From Glutinoglossum americanum (Eukaryota; Ascomycota; Geoglossomycetes; Geoglossales; Geoglossaceae): 64,000 bases of DNA. Position numbers and translations under genes: made by a program. The notes beneath the pieces were generated by a model that was not told the origin of the DNA, did no database searches, and saw only the letters and a list, made by a program, of their open reading frames with translations. The stretch spans positions 1 to 64,000 of the forward strand of contig JAGHQL010000094.1 of NCBI GenBank assembly GCA_020080175.1, given 5' to 3'. Below, in pieces: positions 11,611 to 22,265 of this stretch; position 1 is the first letter of the stretch; each line of letters begins with the position of its first letter.

Positions 11611-13533
11611 CTATTCTTCTTCCTCCTCCTCACCCTGATCGATGTCCTTCTCCGCTTCTTCCTCGAAGGTAGTCATCGGAACATCGTAAAGACGTAGTAC
11701 AGGCTTGTTTGGATCCTGTAAAATGTATATTAGTACCAAGATCTGAGTCCCATTACCAAAACTAGGTTAATTTGTCACACCTTTACTAGTACATATTTAC
11801 CCTCTGGCTTCCTGAGACACATGTCAACAATTGTCCGCACAATACCCCATCCATTGGAGAGGCTTAAATTCATCTGGTTAGCGAACTCGCGGGGCTTGTA
11901 TGCTGCGACACCGAGTATGACGTGGCGGTCATTGTTTTTAGGATTAGCGCGAGAGACGAAGCTTCACGAAAAGGATGTCAGCTCTCTGCGATAAACGCCT
12001 TCAGGACGCGGAGGGATCATACCCTAGCTTCATCACATCCGCACCCGCAAGGATACTCTGTACAGTCCATCTGGCGAGCTTACAGCTGTTGTTCTTCATT
12101 TCCGTGGCCACCACAGCGCCTCGTTGACTCACGAGCTTGGATCTCCAGTCAAGAGCTCCACCACTGCCTTGAGCCTTGTGGTCGAACTCGTTCAGGGCCT
12201 TGACGGTCAAAAATAAATCCTCTCCGTTCACAGCGTTCTTCATGACAGCGTCGAGTTCTGTACGGACGATAAGATGGACCGGCTCCTCATCGTTTAAGGA
12301 GAGATCAAATCGGCGATACTTGTACGCCTTGGAGGCCAGAGGGTCTGTCTCCTCAGAGGGGTCATAGAAAGGATTTTCGTGTGACATCTCATATTTGGCC
12401 GTCTCTGATTCGATGACTGTTTGATTCGCAAAGTTGTGATTGATGAACGTGGCTTCAAGAGCAAGAGCACCAGGTGCGTTGATTGAATCTTTGTTGCCCT
12501 CTGACAGTTCTAGGGGAGCATCTGCGGCGTTCTCGTTGACTGTGACCATATCGAGACTTGATCCATCGCGCTTGTCGAGATAGACCTTGTTCCCTTGACG
12601 GAGAATAACAATATCCCATGAATAGATCGAGCGAGGAGAGCACATGAGCATCGACAGAATATTATCTGTAGCAAAGATAGTAGCCTCGTCCTTCTCTGCC
12701 AATTCTTGAATGATCGGATCGGAGGACGTTGTGACGTTGTAAGCTGCTCGATCCACAACATTGAGCTTCCTCTCCGTAGTCTTAACGGGCTGCTTATCGT
12801 ATGTGCGGTCGTAGTAGTAAAGGAAGCCATAACTATCCAGGTCCTCTCCCTCGTCGGTATCTAGGTTAAGCTTAGTGAGGCGATTGAAGTCAATTTCCTC
12901 AAGCATTTTCCATTCTGGCTTAACGTTGACGGAAGCATCACGGTTGCGCTGCGGCTTGTCATAGTCTTTCCACCCAAACCTCCGGCCGCCTCGACCCCCA
13001 CGTCCACCACGGTTGTCGTAATATCCACGGTCCCCACCTTGTCCACCGCGCCCTCCACCAACTCTTTGGAATTGCCCCCGACCACCACGATCATTTCTTC
13101 CTCCGCGCTGGCCGCGTCCACGGAAGATAGTTCCACCTCCACGCCCGAAGCCACCCCGAGCCTTCGTAGTATTCCGCGTGTTGTCGACAACAGAGAATGA
13201 AGATTCGTCTTCCGCTACCTGAACAGCAAAGAGACTGGACGTTCCTGCACCGTAAACTTGCTGATCTGCACATGAATGTCAACAATCGTTCCTTCGAGCG
13301 CGATGATGCTTTTAATTACCCCTGTAGCTTCGATTGTACTGTTGTCTTCCGCCTCGGCCATCGCGGCCGTCCTTGCCCTCACTGGTCCAATCTGCCATTC
13401 GTCCTAGCTTATCACCTTTTGAATATGGGGCATATGGAACGCCATCAAGTGTGGTCTGTGTGGATGTTGGTGGGCCCCAAGTTTCATCTGCGGGAAGAGC
13501 TGAAACTATCCCAGAGAGAGATATAGGAGGCAT
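11611..13533 (-). CDS. eif3d: Translation initiation factor eIF3 subunit D
   Basis: Four exons (13320-13533, 12023-13265, 11781-11961, 11611-11715) give 580 residues, the usual length. eIF3d is a peripheral eIF3 subunit that can bind the mRNA cap and contacts mRNA at the 40S exit channel. The N terminus has [20 protein letters not shown] and [20 protein letters not shown], followed by a long RGG/GGRGG tract (about 12960-13140) and the FGWKDYDKP linker. The core includes [64 protein letters not shown] and [17 protein letters not shown]. The C terminus is acidic and ends in six Glu. All joins keep frame. The last exon is only 35 codons. Confidence 0.96.
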
Positions 13534-14272
13534 GGCAGATAGTAGACTTTGTTCTGAATTCAAGAAGTGGCTTTGATAAGTCCAAAGTGAATTTGATGTT
13601 CGCGGTAATTTACACCAGGATAAAATGGTTTGGTGGGGCTTCGGGCAAAATCTTGGCACAGCAATGGTACGAGTCCAGTCACAAGTACCCAAAAATTACC
13701 TTTGCAAGTCCAGTCTATTCTCCAAATTTGAATTGGCGGCTGGCTTGGATGTCACATAAGGGGCCTCTCCGAAAGTTCAAGTATATTTCCGATCTCCAGC
13801 AAATTAGTTGTCTTTGCGGTATCTATATTCTGAATTACTCTCCTATATAGTTTTACTACCGTGAAGGGAATGAGGGCTTCCACCAAGTCCTAGCGATTGG
13901 GGCAATCGACGGAAGGAATACAGCATCACGAAAGTAGGGAACCTGGCGTAACGCGCCCGGGTACAGAATGGCTAGCCTACCAAAACCAACGGGGTATAGA
14001 CCAGAAAAAATTCATCTGACGCCAACCGATCTGTGCTCCTTCTCTTGGTATTTCTTTTAGTATCCTCGCATACATGGTTCGGTAAGATAAAAATAAATAA
14101 AAATTAGAAGAGCAAAGGTCGCCCCCGAGATCTACCCATAGAATACCAGACGCCACACACAATCTTAGAATGCTACGGGGAAGGGCGATTCGAATTGAAC
14201 AGCCGAGACCCCATGAAAAGCCTAGCAGGCACATAACTAGATATACGTTCCGCTCGGTATATAAAGTTACAA
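13534..14272. other. Intergenic, eIF3d upstream region and kinesin 3' end
   Basis: About 0.74 kb that should hold the eIF3d promoter and the kinesin 3' UTR. No open frame has protein-like features and no RNA gene was recognised. Confidence 0.4.
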
Positions 14273-17200
14273 TCATGGATCATCGCCACTACTGCTTCCG
14301 CTGCTGAAATAGCTCTGATCAAGTTTGAGGATCCATTCGATCTTCTCTCGTTCGCTCCTTGCAGCGAAGAGATACGTGTTCTGCGGGGCGTAGATTGCAA
14401 AGACATTTGGTCGGCGAAGAAGCATGGCGATTTGCGGCTGGTGGTCTATGCGGGAATTGGTGAGGTTGACGGCATTGAGTTCGTCACCATCGGGCACAGA
14501 GTACACGTGCAGGTACGGCCGGCGGAGCTCGATGAATCGCCGTGTCCACCGAGAGTTCGTCTCATCTGGTGCGAGAAGGTATCCAGCCTTAAGGACGGAC
14601 GCGCTACGGCATGTCAGTATTGAGGCACAACCTAAAGGACTAGAAAGTATACACACGTCTTTGCGACGTGCTGAACCTCGGCCACCAGTCTTGGTGGCTG
14701 AGTTTCAGCAGAATCCGCAAATGCAGCGCCGTCCTGTGGTGGCTCCGTATTCTGTTTCACCAAGATAACCTCACCTGGGTCTTTCTTCGAGGTCCAGAGA
14801 TCGATAAATTTCTTTAGCATCTGCTCTCGCCGTTTGTCAGGCTGTCCCCCTTCTGGGGTTGCTAGCCCGCTAGACGCTGATAGAACCCTGGTGCTAAGCA
14901 CTCCTCTGACAGACTCAATATCAGCAACCCGTCGTCTACGCCTACGGGCGCCGATGTAGTCCCTAACAAGAGAAACACCTCTAGGCGTCCAGCCAATCAA
15001 CAACTCCTCGCCCTTCACGTAGTCATACTGCGTGTTCATGCGCCATAGGTCTACGGCTCTTTTTGCTGACGTTGGCCGAATGACCAAGGAGAAGATTCCT
15101 ATGGTGGAGTGCACAACTCGCGTCGGGTTCCACAGTTGCATGAGCCTTGAAGTGTACCGAACATATGTTCTTGGCTGTATCTGAGCGGTTATTGGAAGTG
15201 AAAAGACCATAGGCTCTGTAAGCCTTCCGGATGTCACATTCCAGAGAAGAGACATTTGGACACGGTATTTATCTGCTGTTACTCGATCGAGGAGCAATGA
15301 CTCGTGAAGGCTAGAGTCCCACTGCCCGATAACCACCACGTTGCTTGTGCCATCCGCATTTCTCCTGACGGTAGGTTCGCTGGTGAGCTTTAGTAGTACA
15401 TCTGGTGTTGGCGAACTGAGATCCGGTATTTTACCACATGGGTCCACTAGGCGTACGTGACCCACACGCACTGACGAAACATCTTGCCATCGTAAGGCAT
15501 CACCAGAGCTATGGGTGAGATTGATCAAAATCCTTCGTTGCAAGCCTTGATGAAGTTGAAAAACACCTGGATCCAGGTTGCCGTTTTGGATAACTTCCAC
15601 TGGCAAGTACTCTCCGATCTCAGAGAGTTCCAGCACCTGCACCCGAGCAAAGACATCGTGCTTTTCTTCAGTATAGAACTCGGTCTCCGCTATGCGGGCA
15701 TTTCTCCTTTTCTGTAGGGGAAGTTGCGATGCGTCTCTCATATCATCCCAACTAAGTAACTTATCCAGATGCATACGCGTAACCTTGGCGAAAATTGACA
15801 CTCGCAAGCTTGAACTCCTAGGACTGTTCTGGGGCAGGCTCATGCTATGAACGCTTTCAAACCGGACTGGCCATTCATCGAAGTCACTGATCATCTGGGT
15901 GGTAGTAGCACCACCCTCTTCGGATATCCCGGGAATGAAGAGTTGTGCATGAACGGAAGTGCCCTCGCGTTCAGCGAATCCATGCAAGTCATGCATAACC
16001 ACATTGAACTTGATGGTTGATGATGGTGCTTGAGCTGAAGAGGGCTCAAGAGAAAGTCTGACCACACCAATCACATTCGATGTATAGGGACAAATAACGT
16101 CAAGTGAAAAGTCTTGCACCCTAGATTCGAAGACAGCAGTCAATGGTATATCCGCATCGCCGATAAGAGAGTATTGTGGAAGACAAGGTTCAGAGAACGG
16201 GTTGCCTAGACGGAAGTGCTGGAAGTACTCAGGACGGTCCATATATTGGTAGATCTGCCGCATTAGCCTTACTCGCGCATGCAACTTTTTTAACGACCAT
16301 AGGTGAATCACGCCGTTTTTGAAGTCCATAACCCTTATGCCAACACATGGCTTTGGTGCAACTTCTAGCGCCTCGTCGTCTTCTCCAGAAATCCCATTGA
16401 GTACAAGGTCGTATGATGAAGCGAACGTATGACCGACGTCCACGATTGTGAACTGGAATGCCACACTCTTATCCATTTCTTGGCTCATTATTTGCGCTTC
16501 CTTGAGTATTGCTGCATGCTGCAAAATAGCTTCGGCCATGTGAACGTATTTTCGTTGTTGCCAGTGCCTAATTGTGGACTTGGCGATATAGATCTCTCTC
16601 TTTGTGAGCTCGTCGAACCCATCAGCACTTTTCTTAGGTGAGAGGGATATCTGTTCAATCCGGCTTTCAAATTCCTGTTTCTGCTGATCCAGCTGTCTCT
16701 GGAACTCTTCCTTGGCAGCCTTGAGACTCTCTTCCATCCTTGCTTTCTCCGCACGAATCTCCTCTATCTCCACATTTGCGGCTTCCGCAGACTTCAGTTT
16801 CTCTTGGTATTCCTCCTTTTGTTTGTCCAGTTGGTTTTGCATGTCCTCTCGTACCAACCGTAGCCTTTCATCCACCTCGCCGGCTTGCGGGGTTGAAGGC
16901 AGCGTTAGAGCGGTATCGAGCGAAAAGTTATCGATAGTTCCAGAAGACATGTACTTTTCTCTAATCGGGTATGATGTAACTGACTCCATGTCGTCTTCAG
17001 TGTCTAGCCCCATCCTACTCTCGGGTCGCCCCCTCCTTACAGCACGTGCCCGTTGCACGTCTTCGAATAGATTATCCAATTCATCATCTGTCAAGGTAGA
17101 AATCTTTTGATCTGGTCCCAAGATGGCAGTTGCAGCTTCTCTCCGTGCAAAAGCCCAGTCCGAGTCACGCCCAGCCCCTCGCACTGGCATAGGCGAATCA

Positions 17201-19192
17201 GGCCTACTTGTTTCACCACCAAAGTCAGATTCAGCCCTGCTGTCTGATCTCTCATGTCCAGCATTGTACCTTGGCACCGGTGAGCCCAGCTGACCTGCCG
17301 TAATTGAATGTCTAAGCAAACTTTGCTCCGCCCGCTCCGCCCGAGCTTCCTGTGGGTGATTGAAACGAAAGATGTGAAAGTCTCCAAGTATGATACGGAA
17401 CCCGCTCCTTAATCGCTTAGGCTTATCGATCCGAAGCCCATTCACCATGACTCCTGCCCCATCTTTGGGAACCAGGGTGACTACCCCATCCACATTCTCA
17501 AATGTGCAATGATCGTGAAGAATTTTTGTCCCATTTAGCCGAATTTCTGACGTTGTGGCTGTATCGACATTTCCAACAGTTGTTGTCCCGGGCTTCAGGT
17601 TATAGACTAGGCACTCGGCCAACAATGGGTCATCACTCAAGTTGACCAAGTGCGGCATCTTTTTTGGCGTATGCAATCCAACAAAACCTTTCTCGATGCT
17701 GATGCCCAGTTCTTCTAGTGCAGCTTCACGCTCCTTGTGAATCTGTTCAGTCTTCTGTAGTTTTTCTTCCCATGTCTGATTGAGGTCCTTATATAGCTTC
17801 TCCGACTGATTCAACTGCTCGGCAATCTCCGCCTTCGAAACTTTCTTGAATGATCCATCTGGCGTTGTTATTGTGACAAATTGCTTCTCTAGTGGTGTGT
17901 CCGGAGCATAAACCTCTTCTAAACCGCCGACCACACTGCCGCCACTAAGTTTTGCACGTAGCTGAGCTAACTCTTCCTTGAGTTCCCGGATCATCCTGGC
18001 GTTCGGATCCTCATTGACGACGGCATGATTCTTGATTCGCTTGGCGGAGTCGGCGTATCGCAGCGTTGAAAGGGTCTCTTCGAAGTTTATGTCTGCGGGA
18101 GATATGGCAGCTATCATGGCCGTCATGCTATTCCCTCCCAATGAATCCTTCAGGAGCCAGGTTAAGACAGAATCTCGATATGGCACCATAGATGCATTCT
18201 TTTTTTTGCCCATTGATAGATCAGCTAAAGCAGCAATAACACGACCAAGGGTTGAAAGCGATCTATTGATTTCAGCCCCTTCTTTCAGTCTCGCCCCCGT
18301 AGCTCCAGTTGATGTTGCTCGTTCAGAACCTGCCAAATCAACCAAGCTGATCCTAGACACCTTTTCCGTATCCATTCCGGTCTCAGTATCATGTCGCTTT
18401 TGACTCAGAGTCAGCGTAAACACGGCATGTGATCGGCTTGACGTTTCATTCATGTTCGTGGCCGCCACTGTCCTAGCTTTATTCCCTTCATCCATCAAAT
18501 TCTCAATTTCGTTAAAAGACCTGACGACCAGCTTTGCAAGATCTTCGACATATGGCCCTGTAGAGGGGTGTTCTCGAACCTTTAAATTGCCTTTCGTCGA
18601 AGGATTTAAGAGATCGCGAACCCTCTCATTGTAGATTTCAAGGTATGACACCTCCACAGTACAGCTAAGGTTCTTGTCCGTCTGGAGTTGTATAATACGG
18701 TTGAACATGTCCTGGCAAATCTTCGGTATGACCCCAGCCTCTTCCCCATATCCCATCATCGAGTAAGACTTTCCAGATCCGGTCTGTCCGTAAGCAAAAA
18801 TGCAGTTGTTATATCCTTGAAAGGCATTGTCCAGCAGTGGTTTCCCCAGATCCGCAAATAGGTTTTCCTGTCCAGCGTAATGTGGATCACCCCGATTGAA
18901 ACTCCAGTAACTCTTGTCGAATGCAAATGTTTTTGTCCCCTCTCCCCCTTTGCTACCTTTTGGCCCTCGTAAGCGTTCTTCAGCCTCCAAAGGTGGTATT
19001 AGGATTGTCTGGGTATCCTTCATCTGAACAATGCATTTTGCATTGCGATCAAGCTCTATATGGAAAAACCAGGCCAGGTGAGTTAGTGCACAAGACCATA
19101 TTGGATCTTAGTGGTAGCAGAAACATACCTCTCCCATTGAAGGGCCTCACCCTCACCACGACCTTGATATTGCCCCCGCCCCCTGGGGCCAT
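14273..19192 (-). CDS. uncA: Kinesin-3 motor (Unc-104/KIF1A, UncA type)
   Basis: Three exons (19129-19192, 14657-19055, 14273-14603) give 1597 residues, matching fungal UncA-type kinesins. Kinesin-3 carries endosomes and vesicles along microtubules. The N-terminal motor has NIKVVVRVRPFNGRELDR, the P-loop GQTGSGKS at about 111-118, switch I NMNETSSRSHAVF and switch II LVDLAGSERA. A neck coiled coil follows, then an FHA domain (about 490-580: TTTVGNVDTATTSEIRLNG to SGFRIILGDFHIFRF), a KIF1-type stalk (REIYIAKSTIRHWQQRKYVH), a DUF3694-like region, and a C-terminal PH domain (KAGYLLAPDE, RRPYLHVYSV). The last join gives HVAKTASVLKAGYLLA. The tiny first exon (21 codons) supplies the first motor strand, and the ATG at 19192 is chosen for that reason. 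Confidence 0.96.
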
Positions 19193-20755
19193 GATGGGCT
19201 CTCGCCTGAACAAGTATCAAGGCCGATCGTAATCTCCCCACGTCCAAGTAAACGCGGTATCTACACGTCAAGTGTCAAGAATAAAGTATGGTAGTTGGCG
19301 ATATTTAATGTAAAGCGTGTCAAAATGAAATGTTTTTGGTAAGCCGCGATGAGGCCGCAGGACACCATCAAGTCAAATGTCAAATTACTCGTTAGTCGTA
19401 AGGGTCGCGCGTTCGACACGGCCGTCCCTTACCGGGGTTATCCCAGCACTAGCATTTCGACGTGCACGTGACTGAGACCAACCCGGCCTCAAGTTGGTTT
19501 GAATTCCGGCAAACACAATACTCGAATTCACCCCATCCGATTCTCTTCATCCCGCATCAATTAACCCGTCAGTAGAATAAAACTGCTGTGAATAAATGGC
19601 AGCGGAGTAGTAAGCTCGCCTTGTATTTAATGGGCAATGACAAGCACTCTCCAGACCTGTTCCAATAATCTGTGTGGTCATACCATCATATTCTGTTACT
19701 ACCTTATTGATACATGTCCGTGCTGCAATGCTCCTGTCTGTGTTTCCTTCGCAATGAGATGCTAAACCCAAACAGACCAAAAAAATCAGATCTCAAAGAG
19801 AAAGACAATATCGCTTGCTTGCCCTAGCCGCCTCCACGATCAATCAGAATCAGTTGGAGACCCTAGATGAACGTGCCTCATGGTTCGTTCGGGTGTAGAG
19901 CCCTCATATTGTGAAGGAATATACCCTCACCCCCCCTCCCTCGCGCAACCACGGAACGTTCGAGTGTGAACTCCATTCGCGCTCGACTAATCCTCAGGCC
20001 TTCGCTGGCACTTCCGGATAAAAAAGCTCAACGGGATCATAAGGAAGGACGAAGTGGTTCAAAAAGACCGTTGACACCGCTTTTGCCCGGCGACGGGTCC
20101 CATCTAGGTTGAAGAAAACCGTGAAGAGAAGAGTTGAAGTACGCGCCCAACCTGGGAGCTGGATGGTAAGGTGTGAGAGTTAAGTGTCAAAAGCCTTACA
20201 AGATGTGCGCAACATGTCTCATAGGCCCCAAGCCACAGAACTTCTCTACACAAAATCCCAAGGCAATGACGGAATCGCGATGATTGATAGTGAAGAAGAT
20301 AGTACGCGAAAGAGAGACGAAGGGTATAGCAGGAAGGTAAATCAGGATTATTGGAGAGGTAGACAAAGAGGAGGCAGAAGAGGTTTAGTTCCGGGAGCAT
20401 CCCCAACCCCAAAGAACAGCCTAGCTCCATGAACTCAACGCCTTTTCTTGCATCTTTTACAGAGGCGGCGCGGGTGGGGGGCCTAGGATGACCAAACAAG
20501 GAGAAGAAAAGCGCAAAGAAATTCATAAAGTAGTTGAGTAGCATTACTCGAAGAAAATATTAACTCCGCTTCCGACAAGCCAATCTTTTCCTATCACCGA
20601 AACTGACAATTTCCGAAACAACCTTTCGCTGGCTCGTAACGATTTCATGTCATCATAAAAGAGAAAACAACAAAAGAAGGGCAGTGGAGAAACTGTGTAT
20701 ATTTTTGTTTTGAAACAAAGATTCAAGACCAAGGCCTTCATCACACACGGGACAT
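19193..20755. other. Intergenic, kinesin promoter and hapB 3' region
   Basis: About 1.6 kb without a convincing gene. A GTTCGACAC box-B-like string at about 19411 has no paired T stem around it. The part near 20640-20755 should be hapB 3' UTR. Confidence 0.4.
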
Positions 20756-21949
20756 CTAACCATCGTCTCCATCATCCTCGTCTTCCAGGTCTTCACTCTC
20801 TTCTGCACTGGAGCTTCTCCGCGGCTGGTTACCACCAATATTTAGAGTGTTTCCACTCACTTTGGACCTCTTAATGGGCGTCGCCGTATCGGGGGCCATG
20901 GCGCTAGCTTTCCGCTTATTCGATCCACCAGTCGAGCCTGAGGTATTTTGATGTGTATTGTTCTTAGCTGGTGTCTGGGTAGCATTCGCGTTCTCCTTGT
21001 CCCCCGAATGGTCGCCACCACTCTCAGCATTCTTCTGCCGCTCCATCTCTGCCACTTCATCGGCAGTCAGGAATCGTCCACCAGGACCCCTAGGCCTTCT
21101 CATGGCATGGTTATGCCTTGATTCATGAAGGTAAGGTTTTCGTCCCTTTGAAGTCAAACGAAGGGCTTCTTCAAGTCTCTGTCGCGCGACTCTCCGCTTT
21201 AGAATACGATGGAACTGCTTTGCGTTGACGTAAAGAGGTGATTCCTCCGCACCGCCCGTAACGATTTCAGGAGACTGTTGATGCTGCTGAACGGAAGGCT
21301 GGGGCGCTGGTGGCATCTGAGGAGGCACTGATGCCCGAGCAGAGTGATTCATGACGGTTTGCGAGTTTGGCAAGCCCGGGCTGCCGATTTGTTGACTCAT
21401 CCTCCGACCGGCTATCTGCTGTTGCGGCTGGACTTGAGATGGAAGTGTTTGCTGACCAACCATTTGACCCTGAACCTGCGGGGGAGAACGTTGTCCTCGT
21501 TCCTGTTTGATGCCTTTTGTAGGAGACGTTCTAGCCTCCGGGCCTAGATTCCCAGGAATGCCTCCTTCACCAGTTAGTGGATAGTATCCTTGACCGGAAG
21601 CAGCTGCTGTTGCCATCGCCGCCGCTTGAGCAGGTGAGACAGCATACTGAGCGTGTATGCCTTGAGGGCCAACACCAACGCTATACGCTTGAGGGTAGGG
21701 GATTTGCTGATGCAGTTGGCTTGCTTGACTTTGCGCCTGTTGTTGGAGAGAATGAGTCTGGGATGGCAATATTGGTGATGCTTGGTTGTGTTGCTGATGA
21801 AGTTGAGCTTGCGCTGTCGGTGGTGAGGTGATAGATGCGCCCCCGGGGCCAGAGTTCTGTGACGTGGTAGGATATGCGCCCTGTAGATGAGGAGGATGTT
21901 GCGCATGCTGGGTAGCTTGCGGGTGAAACTGTTGCGCGTAATCCATCAT
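20756..21949 (-). CDS. hapB: CCAAT-binding complex subunit HapB (NF-YA)
   Basis: A single open exon encodes 397 residues. HapB/NF-YA joins HapC and HapE to bind CCAAT boxes in promoters, controlling iron, redox, carbon and secondary metabolism genes. The core lies at about 236-298: EESPLYVNAKQFHRILKRR (HapC/E association helix), VARQRLEEALRLTS linker, and the DNA-contacting HESRHNHAMRRPRGPGGRF. The N-terminal half is Gln/Pro/His-rich, as expected for activating regions in this family. The C terminus has basic clusters (NKRKAS, PIKRSK; likely nuclear import signals) and ends in an acidic run. Two adjacent ATGs (21949, 21946) open the frame. ATTGG (CCAAT on the gene strand) occurs several times upstream. 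Confidence 0.95.
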   Translation of the reverse strand: MMDYAQQFHPQATQHAQHPPHLQGAYPTTSQNSGPGGASITSPPTAQAQLHQQHNQASPILPSQTHSLQQQAQSQASQLHQQIPYPQAYSVGVGPQGIHAQYAVSPAQAAAMATAAASGQGYYPLTGEGGIPGNLGPEARTSPTKGIKQERGQRSPPQVQGQMVGQQTLPSQVQPQQQIAGRRMSQQIGSPGLPNSQTVMNHSARASVPPQMPPAPQPSVQQHQQSPEIVTGGAEESPLYVNAKQFHRILKRRVARQRLEEALRLTSKGRKPYLHESRHNHAMRRPRGPGGRFLTADEVAEMERQKNAESGGDHSGDKENANATQTPAKNNTHQNTSGSTGGSNKRKASAMAPDTATPIKRSKVSGNTLNIGGNQPRRSSSAEESEDLEDEDDGDDG

Positions 21950-22260
21950 GGATGAAGGCTTAAAGGTGAAAGATAGGTTCTAGGGCCGGTGATGGGTGGT
22001 GTGGGCTTGCGTGAAATGTCTGGGGGTGTGGCCAAGCAAGAGTGACACAGGTAGGGTCCCGTTATCGCTCACTGCTGCCTGCCTCGAACTGTAATAACGT
22101 GTTTGCGAATGACCTTCCGGTTCTCTGCAGAGCAAACAAGTGATCTTCGAGTGGATGAGGATGGCGTGGGTGTCCGAACGCGTGTGCAAGAAACCAAGAT
22201 TCCGGCCCACGGTGTTACCCAAGGGTAAGAGATTAACGTTGATATAACACTGCTTATTGT

Positions 22261-22265
22261 ATTGG
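22261..22265 (-). promoter_or_regulatory. CCAAT box upstream of hapB
   Basis: ATTGG on the plus strand, that is CCAAT in the direction of hapB transcription, 312 bp before the start codon. Further copies are at 22654-22658 and 22692-22696. The product of this gene is the CCAAT-binding subunit, so autoregulation is possible. Five-base matches arise by chance, so this is suggestive only. Confidence 0.3.

Noticed and set aside
19400-19430. tRNA-like box B (GTTCGACAC)
   Set aside because: The flanking bases do not pair as a T stem and no box A, acceptor stem or anticodon arm could be built on either strand.
20104-20544. Open frame of 146 codons on the minus strand
   Set aside because: Leu/Phe/Ser-rich by composition, no family features, and placed in the hapB 3' region.
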